A stretch of DNA of 64,000 nt from CAVQBL01 sp963710715 (GTDB lineage Bacteria > Pseudomonadota > Gammaproteobacteria > DSM-16500), in NCBI GenBank assembly GCA_963710715.1, contig CAVQBL010000016.1, forward strand, positions 248,001 to 312,000. The letters are read 5' to 3'. The notes below the pieces were generated by a model that worked only from the letters and a program-made list of their open reading frames with translations, was not told the DNA's origin and did no database searches. Numbering within the stretch: position 1 is the first letter of the stretch; each line of letters begins with the position of its first letter. The position numbers and the translations under genes are program-made. Below are positions 33,509-42,171 of the stretch, in pieces.

Positions 33509-35155
33509 ATGTCATTATTAAATGAAATACTATTAGAGTTAAATAGAGAGAAATCGAAGGGTAATACGCTCATAGGGTCTTGCGGCTATTCATTTGATAA
33601 GCCTAGTTTCATTTTAGATGGGCCCTTTGTTAAGGCGCAGCAAATTTTTCCTAAAGTGAAAGACTTAATTGAAGAAACCGAGCATGAATTACTAATTGCT
33701 CTCTATAAATTTCAAGCAGATTCAGATGGTGCCAAGCAAATTCTAGCAGGGTTAGAAAATCTTAAGAAAAAAGCTGAAAAATTTCGTAATAAAATCACAG
33801 TTAGAATATTGATAAATAAAAAAGTAGGTCTTGCTTCATTAGTTAGGGGCGACGGAAGAGTATCATCATTAAATCTCGAGCTACCATTTTTGCAGTCTAA
33901 TAAATTTTTTAATATTCAAATAGCAAATCACGAGCACACTTTATTTGATTCGTCACACTCTAAAATGTTTATTTCTGATAATAAAGAAGTCGTCGTGTTA
34001 ACTGGGGATCCTACATTTAGAAACACAATGGACGAGAGAGCTTGGGTTGAAGTTGGAACACTTTGCAGAAGTCCCGGCATTGCAACTGATGCGAGAAAAA
34101 ATTTTACAGCATTATGGAACAAATCTAATGTGAAATTAATTTCAAAAAGCCAAAAAAAATCAGATTTAACTGATGTTGATTGCAGCGTCGCTTCACTAAA
34201 AGAATCAGATAAAACTATTTTATTTTTAGGTAAGAATCCAAATAAAAATCCTTTGGTTAAGCTTGCTTCTCCTTATAAAATTTCTTTATTAAAATTATTA
34301 AATGCTGCAAAGAAATCAGTTCAAATTATGGTGAATAACATTAATGATCCAGATATTTTATCAGCAATTGTAGCTTGCGCGAATAAAGGGATTAAGGTTC
34401 AACTCATTGTAGGAAGATACCATGGGGAATCTGCTGAGAGTTTACCTTTTGCGGGTGGAACGAATAAAAATAGTATCGCACAACTCATCCGTAAAGTACT
34501 TCCCGGAAAAAAGAAAAACCTGGATTTAAGATGGGCTTGCAATGCAAAAGGTCGTTTAGTTCAAAATATGTGTGAAGAAACTATCCATGCCAAAGTAGCT
34601 ATTATTGATGGAGAATATGTGATAACAGGATCATCATTGATGGATAGACAATCTTTGCGTTCAGGCGAAAGTGATTTCTTGTTTCAATCAACAGAATTAG
34701 CAAAGAAATATCAATCTGAAGCTTTTTACCCAACGTTTAATCAAGGTCGTTCGGTCGATATTAAACCGCTTTCGCGAAAAGAAGTCGTTGAATTTTTAAA
34801 GAATGCAAAATTTCTTCCTCAAGTTTTAAAAGTACTTGGAGATTATATTTTAATGAGAGAATATGAAGATGAATTTCATGGCGTTGGATTTTTCCAAAGG
34901 AAAATAAATAGGTTTGCAGATTTTCGTCGTGACAAAAAAATATCAGACGCTGAATTTTTATTATCTTTTCTACAAGGAAAAGTGGATAAAGAAGATTTTA
35001 ATAAAGAAATTACACATAAGAAAGGCTTATACAATGGCTTGTTAGGAAAGATTTTTGAAACATATCTTAATATTAAAAATAATAAGATTGAAATAGAGCT
35101 CATGACTATTTCGTCACGTCAATTCTCTGATATGTCTTCCCGCATGCCTAGGTGA
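33509..35155 (+). CDS. phospholipase D-like protein, possible secreted effector
   Basis: 548 residues with two PLD repeats. The first HKD-like motif is HSKMFISDNKEVVVLTGDP near residue 150, and the second is TIHAKVAIIDGEYVITGSSL near 370 (HxKxxxxD). Two such motifs make one active site for phosphodiesters such as phospholipids or nucleic acid. About 130 residues follow the second motif, ending in a Ser/Arg-rich tail (SSRQFSDMSSRMPR). There is no signal peptide. Legionellales deliver PLD-like proteins by Dot/Icm, so an effector is possible, but cardiolipin-synthase-like or Nuc-like roles are not excluded. Convergent with pyrF, overlapping 8 bp. Confidence 0.78.
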   Translation: MSLLNEILLELNREKSKGNTLIGSCGYSFDKPSFILDGPFVKAQQIFPKVKDLIEETEHELLIALYKFQADSDGAKQILAGLENLKKKAEKFRNKITVRILINKKVGLASLVRGDGRVSSLNLELPFLQSNKFFNIQIANHEHTLFDSSHSKMFISDNKEVVVLTGDPTFRNTMDERAWVEVGTLCRSPGIATDARKNFTALWNKSNVKLISKSQKKSDLTDVDCSVASLKESDKTILFLGKNPNKNPLVKLASPYKISLLKLLNAAKKSVQIMVNNINDPDILSAIVACANKGIKVQLIVGRYHGESAESLPFAGGTNKNSIAQLIRKVLPGKKKNLDLRWACNAKGRLVQNMCEETIHAKVAIIDGEYVITGSSLMDRQSLRSGESDFLFQSTELAKKYQSEAFYPTFNQGRSVDIKPLSRKEVVEFLKNAKFLPQVLKVLGDYILMREYEDEFHGVGFFQRKINRFADFRRDKKISDAEFLLSFLQGKVDKEDFNKEITHKKGLYNGLLGKIFETYLNIKNNKIEIELMTISSRQFSDMSSRMPR

Positions 35156-35924
35156 TTAAGATTAACTGATATGCATTCCATCCTGCTGCTCGATATTTTT
35201 TTGCAGCTGCTAAAGGATCGGGTGCCTCGATAATTCCTCGACCAACAATAATAATATCAGTGCCATGGGTAATAATGGCTTTTTCAGGCGTCGTGTATTG
35301 TTGTCCAAGACTGTCTTTACCTTCCTCCAGTTGCACGCCGGGTGTCATATAAATCCACCGTGGTTCCGGAGATAGTTTTTTTTGTGCAATAAAACCAATG
35401 ACGAAATCAGGGAAAGTTTCTGCCATATGTAAAGTTTCTTGAATATAGTTTTTATCAAATAGATTACCAGCAGAACTCATTTCTGCGAGAAGTAATAATC
35501 CGCGTTGTTTATTTGCTGCAGCTTCAGCAAGTCCTGAGATAATTCCTGGACCCGGTAAGCTATGCGCATTAATAATATCTGCCCATTCCACAATTTGATA
35601 AATACCGCCTTGATATTGGTGTTTTACCGTATTGCCGATATCTGCAAATTTACGATCTTCAAAAATAAGAAATTCATGTTTTTTCGCGAGCTGTTTTAAT
35701 TCTTTGGTGAGATCCGATGTAAAATCATCAAGGATGTCGATATGGGTTTTCAAGACACAAATTTCGGGACCCAGTTTTTCAGCCAGTGCTAGCAGTTTTT
35801 CTGCGCATGTAGCATCTGCTGATAAACACAGGTTAGATTTTTTTTTATCCATGAGTAGCAATAATTTTTTGGCTACTGGATTAGTACAAATTGCTGCGCG
35901 TTCAGTATAAGATTTTTTAGACAT
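35148..35924 (-). CDS. pyrF: orotidine-5'-phosphate decarboxylase, eukaryote-like type
   Basis: 258 residues. OMP decarboxylase makes UMP. The sequence has the URA3/UMP-synthase pattern, not that of E. coli PyrF: NLCLSADATCAEKLLALAEK, VLKTHIDILDDF, then the catalytic segment FLIFEDRKFADIGNTVKHQY with the Lys-Asp-Lys-Asp array, and YMTPGVQLEEGKDSLGQQY at the phosphate end. It starts within the end of pyrE (8-bp overlap), giving the same order as the fused human enzyme. The likeness to eukaryotes is from memory of those proteins. Confidence 0.95.
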   Translation of the reverse strand: MSKKSYTERAAICTNPVAKKLLLLMDKKKSNLCLSADATCAEKLLALAEKLGPEICVLKTHIDILDDFTSDLTKELKQLAKKHEFLIFEDRKFADIGNTVKHQYQGGIYQIVEWADIINAHSLPGPGIISGLAEAAANKQRGLLLLAEMSSAGNLFDKNYIQETLHMAETFPDFVIGFIAQKKLSPEPRWIYMTPGVQLEEGKDSLGQQYTTPEKAIITHGTDIIIVGRGIIEAPDPLAAAKKYRAAGWNAYQLILIT

Positions 35925-36513
35925 GGTTAGGTATTATGTTATGAATAATAGCGCGCTCAGGATCTGTTAATATTCCAGAATTTAATAATTCATGGAATAT
36001 TTCTTTTAAAGTAAAAACGCTATGCAGTGTATAATTTTTCTCGAGCAAATTTTCTTTTCCACCTTGCTCTCTATCAATTAAGACCACAGCATCGGTAATT
36101 TTTAATTTTTCTGCTTCAAGCTCAACCGCGGTTTCTAAAATACTACTGCCAGTTGTAATAATATCTTCAATGATCAAACACGTTTGACCTGGTTTAAAAG
36201 CACCTTCAATTTGTTGTTTAGTCCCATAGGATTTTTTTTCTTTGCGACGCATGACCATGGGAATGTTATTTTGTAGAGATAAACAGGTAGCGATAGGGAG
36301 TGCGGTATAAGGAACGCCACAAATTAAATCAAAATGACAAGTTTGAATTTTTTTTCCTATTGCTTCTGCTACTGTGCGAAGAATGTCGGGATAGGAAATA
36401 ATTTGTCTAAGATCGAGATAAATTTGTGAAGTTTGGCCACTTTTTAAAGTAAAATTGCCGAACTTAATCGAGCCAATTTTGTAAAGTGAGAGTATGAGTT
36501 GGTTTGGGGTCAT
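35917..36513 (-). CDS. pyrE: orotate phosphoribosyltransferase, eukaryote-like type
   Basis: 198 residues. OPRT joins orotate to PRPP. The PRPP loop is CLIIEDIITTGSSILET near residue 115, and the flexible catalytic loop contains RRKEKKSYGTKQQIEG near 85. LYKIGSIKFGNFTLKSGQTS, FDLICGVPYTALPIAT and VVLIDREQGGKENL closely follow the N-terminal half of human UMP synthase. It is coupled to pyrF downstream. Confidence 0.95.
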   Translation of the reverse strand: MTPNQLILSLYKIGSIKFGNFTLKSGQTSQIYLDLRQIISYPDILRTVAEAIGKKIQTCHFDLICGVPYTALPIATCLSLQNNIPMVMRRKEKKSYGTKQQIEGAFKPGQTCLIIEDIITTGSSILETAVELEAEKLKITDAVVLIDREQGGKENLLEKNYTLHSVFTLKEIFHELLNSGILTDPERAIIHNIIPNHV

Positions 36514-36574
36514 GGGTTTTCTCTAAATAATCATCTCATTTTAATAGAACAGCATGATAATGTCTGCTTTTTTA

Positions 36575-36752
36575 TAACTATTCAAGGTTCTTACAAGAAG
36601 GACTCGTCATTGCGAGCCTCACGCGTTTGCTTTATGTGAGGCGTGGCAATCCAGAATGGTGATAAGTTTGTAGGCGGTCTGGATTGCTTCCCAGCTAAAA
36701 GCATGCTGGGACCGCAAAAGGCGCTCCTCGCAATGACGGCGGAATAGTAACG
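36575..36752. repeat. full-length interspersed palindromic repeat
   Basis: About 178 bp. It starts TAACTATTCAAGGTTCTTAC and ends GGAATAGTAAC, so the ends are short inverted repeats. Inside are GTCATTGCGAGCCTCACG, GTGAGGCGTGGCAATCCAG, GGATTGCTTC and CTCCTCGCAATGAC, which fold as nested hairpins. Copies or pieces lie at 19212, 21301, 27018, 56167 and 57661, mostly between genes. No transposase is inside, so it is a MITE/REP-like element. Confidence 0.8.
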
Positions 36753-36758
36753 TTTTTT

Positions 36759-38939
36759 TTAAACCGTCGTCTTGGGAATAATTTTTACCGTCTTCGCCTT
36801 AATTAAATCTAAAAAAATCATCAATGCCAGTTGTTCTTTTTCTCTCAGCTGTTCAAATGCTTGGTTTTCAAACATGGCTTTAGCTCTTGGTTCTAGCGCA
36901 GAGGTAGGAATAAAATTTTCAATGATTGGTATGTAGTCTTTCCATTCAGGTTTAATCTCTAATTTAGTCATGGTTTGCTCAACAGGCTCTTTAAGTGCAG
37001 CACCTAAGAATGCCAGTAAGCCTCTATCCTCGCGAACTAATGCTACGACATAATTTTCACATTCTCCTTCATGGCCCCACGCTTGCCAGGCTTGAAGAAG
37101 AGGTAACAGCTTGGGATGTTCCGAAAGACGGCCGATATTTTCCCAAAATTTGATTTTATTCACAGCTAATTTTTGTAAAGCGATGAGCTGTGCGTGAGTG
37201 AGGTCACGATGTTCAAGAGGAAGATAAGTATCTTCGTTTTCGTTATGCTCTTCTGCTTGTGCTCGAATCTCGTGAATAATAATGTATAAACTGTTCGTTG
37301 CTTTTTGGATGGCAGTTTGTAATAGCTCAAAACGTTCCTCAGTGGTATCAAAACGACGTAAAATTTGATGTACGATGCGATGGATACGCATAGCTGTATT
37401 GAAATCGAGTAGAGTGGTTTCTCCTTCTGGAAAAAGATCTCCGCTATCTATGAGTGCATTGATAACATGAGCAATATTTTTTTGCGGAATATTTTTTAAC
37501 ATTTCTCCATCGAGTAAATCTAAAAATGTTGTTATTCTATCATCTTGATTTAAGCGTAATAAAGCTTGCGTAAACCCCTCTTCATCGGCTGCAAGTGCTA
37601 AAATTGCATTCATTTCTGATGAGCGAATTTGTCCCGTCGGCATCGATAAACGAAAATAAACATCAAACATATCGGGACTACAAATGCGTAAATTTTTGCG
37701 CGCTATAGCGGTGGAATGATGATAAGACATCTCTGGCGTATAGATATGGTATAAGCGCGGAAATAAATGCAGCAATAATTGTAACAGGATATCACGAGAA
37801 ATTTTTTCTGATTGTTGCAATATTTCATCACAGCGAAGTTTTTCTTCTTTCAATGTATCTTTATCCAGTAAAAAAACATTATCCATCAAGTCAGTGAATA
37901 AATCTTTATTATCGCGTATTCCGTAATAAATTTTTGGCTCGAAAACTTCGATTGCTGTTAACGCAAAAAAATCGACAGGATTAACGAGTTCTTTGATGCG
38001 TGGATAACTAAAGCTCAATGTATTTACATAGCGGGTGATATCACGGCAATTTTTAAAAAAATGTTTAAGTGTAGTGTAATATATATTTGCCCAATAATGA
38101 CTGTTCCACATTTCTTCTGGAACATGACGCAAAATATATTTCAAACGATCAAACAATAGGCTTTCCAAATCGTTTTTAGTAATAGGTGGTACATCAAAAG
38201 GCAATTGAATAATTTTTTCTAAAAATTCTTTGCCTTCTTTGCTACTATGGACTTGATTAATCACATGAATAACTTGCAATTCATCATAGGCAAGTAAATA
38301 AACTGTGTTGGCATAATCTCCCATGGATTTGACAATTTGGAAAATTTGATCAACTTCATCTGCTTTCAGTCGTGAAATATTATCAATGATGATAATAATT
38401 TTATGCTTTTGTCGGCGGAGTAATTCATTTAATTCTGCTTTGATGAGTGTTAAATCACGTCCCGATTCCCAGCCATAGGTTTCTTGTTCAGTAAGACGTG
38501 GATTAAACCAACGACTTAACCAAGAATGTTTGGGACGTAATGATTTAGGCACGGGTTGATGAGTGAAAAATGAAACATATAATTCTAACAAATGAATAAT
38601 TCGCGCCGAATTTTCCAAATAAGGAAAGCGTCTTAACTCGGAGGAAAGGCGACGGAAAAAGCTATAAATTAATTGCTGTTGCCCTGAATAGCTCCATGCA
38701 CTGAAATTTAAAATTATCGGTTTTTCATTATCAAACATATTGCTAGCAGCGTATCGTAACTCTTCTAGAATAAGGTTGATAAGAGAAGTTTTTCCCGTGC
38801 CCCAACCGCCTTGTAATCCAATGACTAAACTTTCTGGATTGACGTGGTCTAATATGCAGCGTGCAAGGTATTTTGCAAACATCGTTCTACCGAGACGATC
38901 TTGCGCGCTTTTGATAATGGGTTTATCTGCGTCCAGCAT
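36759..38939 (-). CDS. KAP-family P-loop NTPase
   Basis: 726 residues. The KAP signature is complete: SAQDRLGRTMFAKYLAR at the start, Walker A GLQGGWGTGKTSLINLILEE near residue 45, FSAWSYSGQQQLIYSFFRRL near 80, and Walker B KIIIIIDNISRLKADEVDQI near 185. Many KAP proteins have two membrane helices between Walker A and B; none is evident here, so it is probably cytosolic. The helical C-terminal 400 residues are not recognised. KAP NTPases occur in defence and membrane-associated systems. It appears monocistronic, with a palindromic element upstream. Confidence 0.85.
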   Translation of the reverse strand: MLDADKPIIKSAQDRLGRTMFAKYLARCILDHVNPESLVIGLQGGWGTGKTSLINLILEELRYAASNMFDNEKPIILNFSAWSYSGQQQLIYSFFRRLSSELRRFPYLENSARIIHLLELYVSFFTHQPVPKSLRPKHSWLSRWFNPRLTEQETYGWESGRDLTLIKAELNELLRRQKHKIIIIIDNISRLKADEVDQIFQIVKSMGDYANTVYLLAYDELQVIHVINQVHSSKEGKEFLEKIIQLPFDVPPITKNDLESLLFDRLKYILRHVPEEMWNSHYWANIYYTTLKHFFKNCRDITRYVNTLSFSYPRIKELVNPVDFFALTAIEVFEPKIYYGIRDNKDLFTDLMDNVFLLDKDTLKEEKLRCDEILQQSEKISRDILLQLLLHLFPRLYHIYTPEMSYHHSTAIARKNLRICSPDMFDVYFRLSMPTGQIRSSEMNAILALAADEEGFTQALLRLNQDDRITTFLDLLDGEMLKNIPQKNIAHVINALIDSGDLFPEGETTLLDFNTAMRIHRIVHQILRRFDTTEERFELLQTAIQKATNSLYIIIHEIRAQAEEHNENEDTYLPLEHRDLTHAQLIALQKLAVNKIKFWENIGRLSEHPKLLPLLQAWQAWGHEGECENYVVALVREDRGLLAFLGAALKEPVEQTMTKLEIKPEWKDYIPIIENFIPTSALEPRAKAMFENQAFEQLREKEQLALMIFLDLIKAKTVKIIPKTTV

Positions 38940-38970
38940 GTTTTCCTCCTAAAATAATTCTACTATGCTG

Positions 38971-39059
38971 GCCAGAAAACGCTGATTTGTTGCGGTTCGC
39001 TGCTCACATATCATCAACATATGCTGCGCTGCGATCCTCACAAATCAGCGTTTTCTGGC
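38971..39059. repeat. palindromic element with 20-bp perfect arms
   Basis: GCCAGAAAACGCTGATTTGT (38971-38990) and ACAAATCAGCGTTTTCTGGC (39040-39059) pair perfectly. The inner TGCGGTTCGCTGCTCACATAT and ATATGCTGCGCTGCGATCC pair imperfectly. It lies between the KAP gene's start and the prlC stop, and might act as a prlC terminator or be a mobile palindrome. Confidence 0.7.
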
Positions 39060-39085
39060 TCAGCCTAGCGAATTATAAACCAATC

Positions 39086-41125
39086 CTATGTTAACCCACT
39101 ATGCCGCAATAAAGCATCCACGGTGGGTTCACGACCACGAAAAGCAATAAATAATTCCATGGGATTTTTTACTCCACCCATTTGTAAAATATTTTCTAAA
39201 AAAGATCGCCCAGTTGCGCGATCAAAAATACCTTTTTCCTCAAATAGAGAAAACGCATCGCTAGATAACACTTCAGCCCATTCATAACTGTAATATCCAG
39301 CGGCATAACCTCCCGCAAAAATATGTGAAAAACTATGTTGAAATCGATTGAAGCGCGGTGTGTTAACAACTGAAATTTCTTTACGTACTTCATCTAACAT
39401 AGCTTGCGCTCGCGTATTTTTTTTCGGATCGTATTCCAAGTGTAAACGAAAATCGAATAAAGCAAATTCTAATTGCCGTGATATGTGCATGCCGGCCTGA
39501 AAATTTTTTGTTGCGATGAGTTTTTTATAAAGAGTTTCGGGCAATGGTTCGCCAGTTTCGTGATGACTTGAAATGAGAGAAAGTGTTTTCTTGTCCCAAC
39601 ACCAGAATTCTAAGAATTGACTAGGAAACTCAACTGCATCCCAGGGTACGCCATTTAATCCTGACACAGCGGAATAATCCACTTTTGTCAGTAAGTGATG
39701 CAACGTGTGACCAAATTCGTGAAATAAAGTCAGCACATCGTCGTGTGTTAATAGCGCAGGTTTATTATCCAGCGGACGAGTGAAATTACACGTTAAAAAT
39801 GCCACAGGATATTGCATATTGCCGTCCGCTTTAAGATAACGACAACGACAGTCATTCATCCATGCGCCATCGCGTTTATTCGGTCGTGCGTAAAGATCAG
39901 TGTAAAAAGAACCACGCAATTCATTGTTTTCATCACGCACTTCAAAAAAACGTACATTAGGATGCCAAGTGTTTACATCATGCCGTTCAATAATTTTAAT
40001 GCCAAATAAATTTTGCATGACTGTAAACATTCCCACTAATACTTTGTCTATCGGAAAATAAGGACGCAAATCTTCTTGGGCTAAAGAGAATTTTTTCTGA
40101 CGTAATTTTTCTGTATAAAATGATATATCCCATGCTTCCAAATGATCAATGCCGTCAGTTGATTTAGCCAATTGAGTGAGTTCACGTATTTCTTCTAACG
40201 CAAAATGTTTAGCTCTTTTTGCCAAGTCATAAAGAAAAGTTAAAACGCGCTGTGATGAATCTGCCATCTTAGTTGCTAATGCATAATCAGCAAAATTGGT
40301 GTAACCGACTAATAAGGCGAGCTCATGACGCGCTTTTAAAATATCTTCCATGATTTGCGTATTGTCCCATTTCCCCGCATGGGGTCCTTGATCGGAAGCG
40401 CGCGTGACATATGCTTCATACATGCGTTGACGTATTTCGCGATTGGCTAGATATTTCATAACAGAAGAATAACTTGGAAAATCTAAAGTAAATGTCCAAC
40501 CTTTTTCGTGACGTTCCTCAGCATTATTTTGGGCAATCGCTAATGCTGTTTCAGGGAGTCCAGCCAATGCTTTGCGATCAGTCATGTTCAATGTCCAAGC
40601 GCTGGTTGCATCTAATAAGTTTTCAGAAAATTTTGTCGTTAGCTTACTAAGTTGTTTTTGCAATTCCGCGAAGCGTGCTTTTTCTTTAGGCGGTAAGCTG
40701 ACACCCGCCAGCTTAAAATCGCGTAAGTCATTATCAATTACTTTACGTTGCGCAGTGTTTAATTTTTTATATTCAGGACCTTCGGCAATCGCTTTTGTTG
40801 CTTTATAGAGAGCTTCATTTTGCATAATCTCTGTAGAATATTCAGTCAGCAATGGCAAGCAAGCATTATAAGCTGTACGTAAAGGTTCAGACTCTAATAC
40901 AGAATGCACATGCGATACAGGAGACCACATGTTGCTTAATTTATTACCCATTTCTTCCATGGGCTGCATAAGATTATTCCAAGTGAAATTTGAATTATTA
41001 TTCAATAAATCAGTAAGTTCTGAACGATTCTGACTAATGATATGTTTTAAAGTGGGTTCAATTTGCTGAGGCTCAATTGCGCTAAAATTGGGCAGCGGGC
41101 CTTGGTTGAGTATGGGGTTTTGCAT
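39086..41125 (-). CDS. prlC: oligopeptidase A (M3 family)
   Basis: 679 residues, the normal length. M3 zinc metallopeptidase that degrades short peptides such as cleaved signal peptides in the cytosol. The zinc motif is LFHEFGHTLHHLL near residue 465, with the third ligand in WDAVEFPSQFLEFWCWD near 495. The N-terminal LPNFSAIEPQQIEPTLKHI and C-terminal FSHIFAGGYAAGYYSYEWAE are typical. It is divergent from glyQ. Confidence 0.95.
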   Translation of the reverse strand: MQNPILNQGPLPNFSAIEPQQIEPTLKHIISQNRSELTDLLNNNSNFTWNNLMQPMEEMGNKLSNMWSPVSHVHSVLESEPLRTAYNACLPLLTEYSTEIMQNEALYKATKAIAEGPEYKKLNTAQRKVIDNDLRDFKLAGVSLPPKEKARFAELQKQLSKLTTKFSENLLDATSAWTLNMTDRKALAGLPETALAIAQNNAEERHEKGWTFTLDFPSYSSVMKYLANREIRQRMYEAYVTRASDQGPHAGKWDNTQIMEDILKARHELALLVGYTNFADYALATKMADSSQRVLTFLYDLAKRAKHFALEEIRELTQLAKSTDGIDHLEAWDISFYTEKLRQKKFSLAQEDLRPYFPIDKVLVGMFTVMQNLFGIKIIERHDVNTWHPNVRFFEVRDENNELRGSFYTDLYARPNKRDGAWMNDCRCRYLKADGNMQYPVAFLTCNFTRPLDNKPALLTHDDVLTLFHEFGHTLHHLLTKVDYSAVSGLNGVPWDAVEFPSQFLEFWCWDKKTLSLISSHHETGEPLPETLYKKLIATKNFQAGMHISRQLEFALFDFRLHLEYDPKKNTRAQAMLDEVRKEISVVNTPRFNRFQHSFSHIFAGGYAAGYYSYEWAEVLSSDAFSLFEEKGIFDRATGRSFLENILQMGGVKNPMELFIAFRGREPTVDALLRHSGLT

Positions 41126-41243
41126 GGGTGCCTTTATTATTCATATACTATATATAAATGATATCAGATTGTAGAGTATATCTGGCTAAAAAATAAATAT
41201 TTTGCGTGTTATAATGCGCCCTGTCATCATGGCGTCTAACTAC

Positions 41244-42171
41244 ATGAAAAAACCAATCCACGACATCAAAACACTACAAGGCATGATTGCAGCTCTGCAA
41301 GCTTTTTGGGCAGAACAAGGCTGCGTGATTGTGCAACCCTTTGATATGGAAGTCGGAGCTGGAACATTTCATCCTGCAACATTTTTGCGTGCTGTTGGAC
41401 CAGAGCCATGGCGTGCTGCCTATGTTCAACCGAGCCGGCGTCCAGCCGATGGTCGTTACGGTGAAAATCCGAATCGCGTACAACATTATTATCAATTTCA
41501 AGTCGTATTAAAGCCTTCACCTGCTAATATCCAGGAGCTTTATCTCGATTCTTTGCGCGCGTTGGGCATAGATACATTAGTCAATGATATTCGCTTTGTT
41601 GAAGATAATTGGGAGTCTCCCACTTTAGGTGCCTGGGGATTGGGTTGGGAAGTGTGGTTGAATGGCATGGAAGTGACACAGTTTACTTATTTTCAACAAG
41701 TGGGCGGTTTGGAGTGTAAACCGGTTACCGGTGAAATAACTTATGGTCTTGAAAGATTAGCCATGCCGTTACAAGGAATTAATAATTTTTATGATTTAGT
41801 TTGGACCAAGACACCACAAGGCACAGTGACTTATGGTGATGTGTTTCATCAAAATGAAGTTGAAATGTCAAAATATAATTTTGAATTCGCGAATGTGGAA
41901 GTCTTATTCAATCATTTTTATACCTATGAACAAGAAAGTTTGCGCTTGATCGAGGCCGGTTTGCCACTTGCCAGCGTATGAAATGGTATTAAAAGCATCA
42001 CACACATTTAATTTATTGGATGCACGGCGCGCGATTTCTGTTACTGAGCGACAACAACATATTTTAAAAATTCGTCGCTTAGCGAAAGGCGTTGCTGAAA
42101 GTTATTTTAAAGCGCGGGAAGCATTAGGTTTCCCATTATTGCAGGATAAGAAAAATGCAATCCAAAGCTGA
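41244..42171 (+). pseudogene. glyQ: glycyl-tRNA synthetase alpha chain GlyQ, one frameshift
   Basis: Starts MKKPIHDIKTLQGMIAALQA (ATG at 41244) and is typical of the class II alpha chain: VQPFDMEVGAGTFHPATFLR, YVQPSRRPADGRYGENPNR, EITYGLERLAMPLQG. After LIEAGLPL the frame reads ASV and stops at 41981. One base too many near 41967-41970 accounts for it, because the next frame gives PAYEMVLKASHTFNLLDARR and runs to 42171 with the expected C-terminus. The intact protein would be about 308 residues. GlyRS is essential, so a sequencing error or a second enzyme elsewhere must be considered. It overlaps glyS by 17 bp. Confidence 0.9.

Noticed and set aside
36759..38939. Complete KAP-based multi-gene defence system
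   Set aside because: Neighbouring genes are housekeeping (pyrE, prlC) and no partner gene is adjacent, so only a single KAP protein can be claimed.
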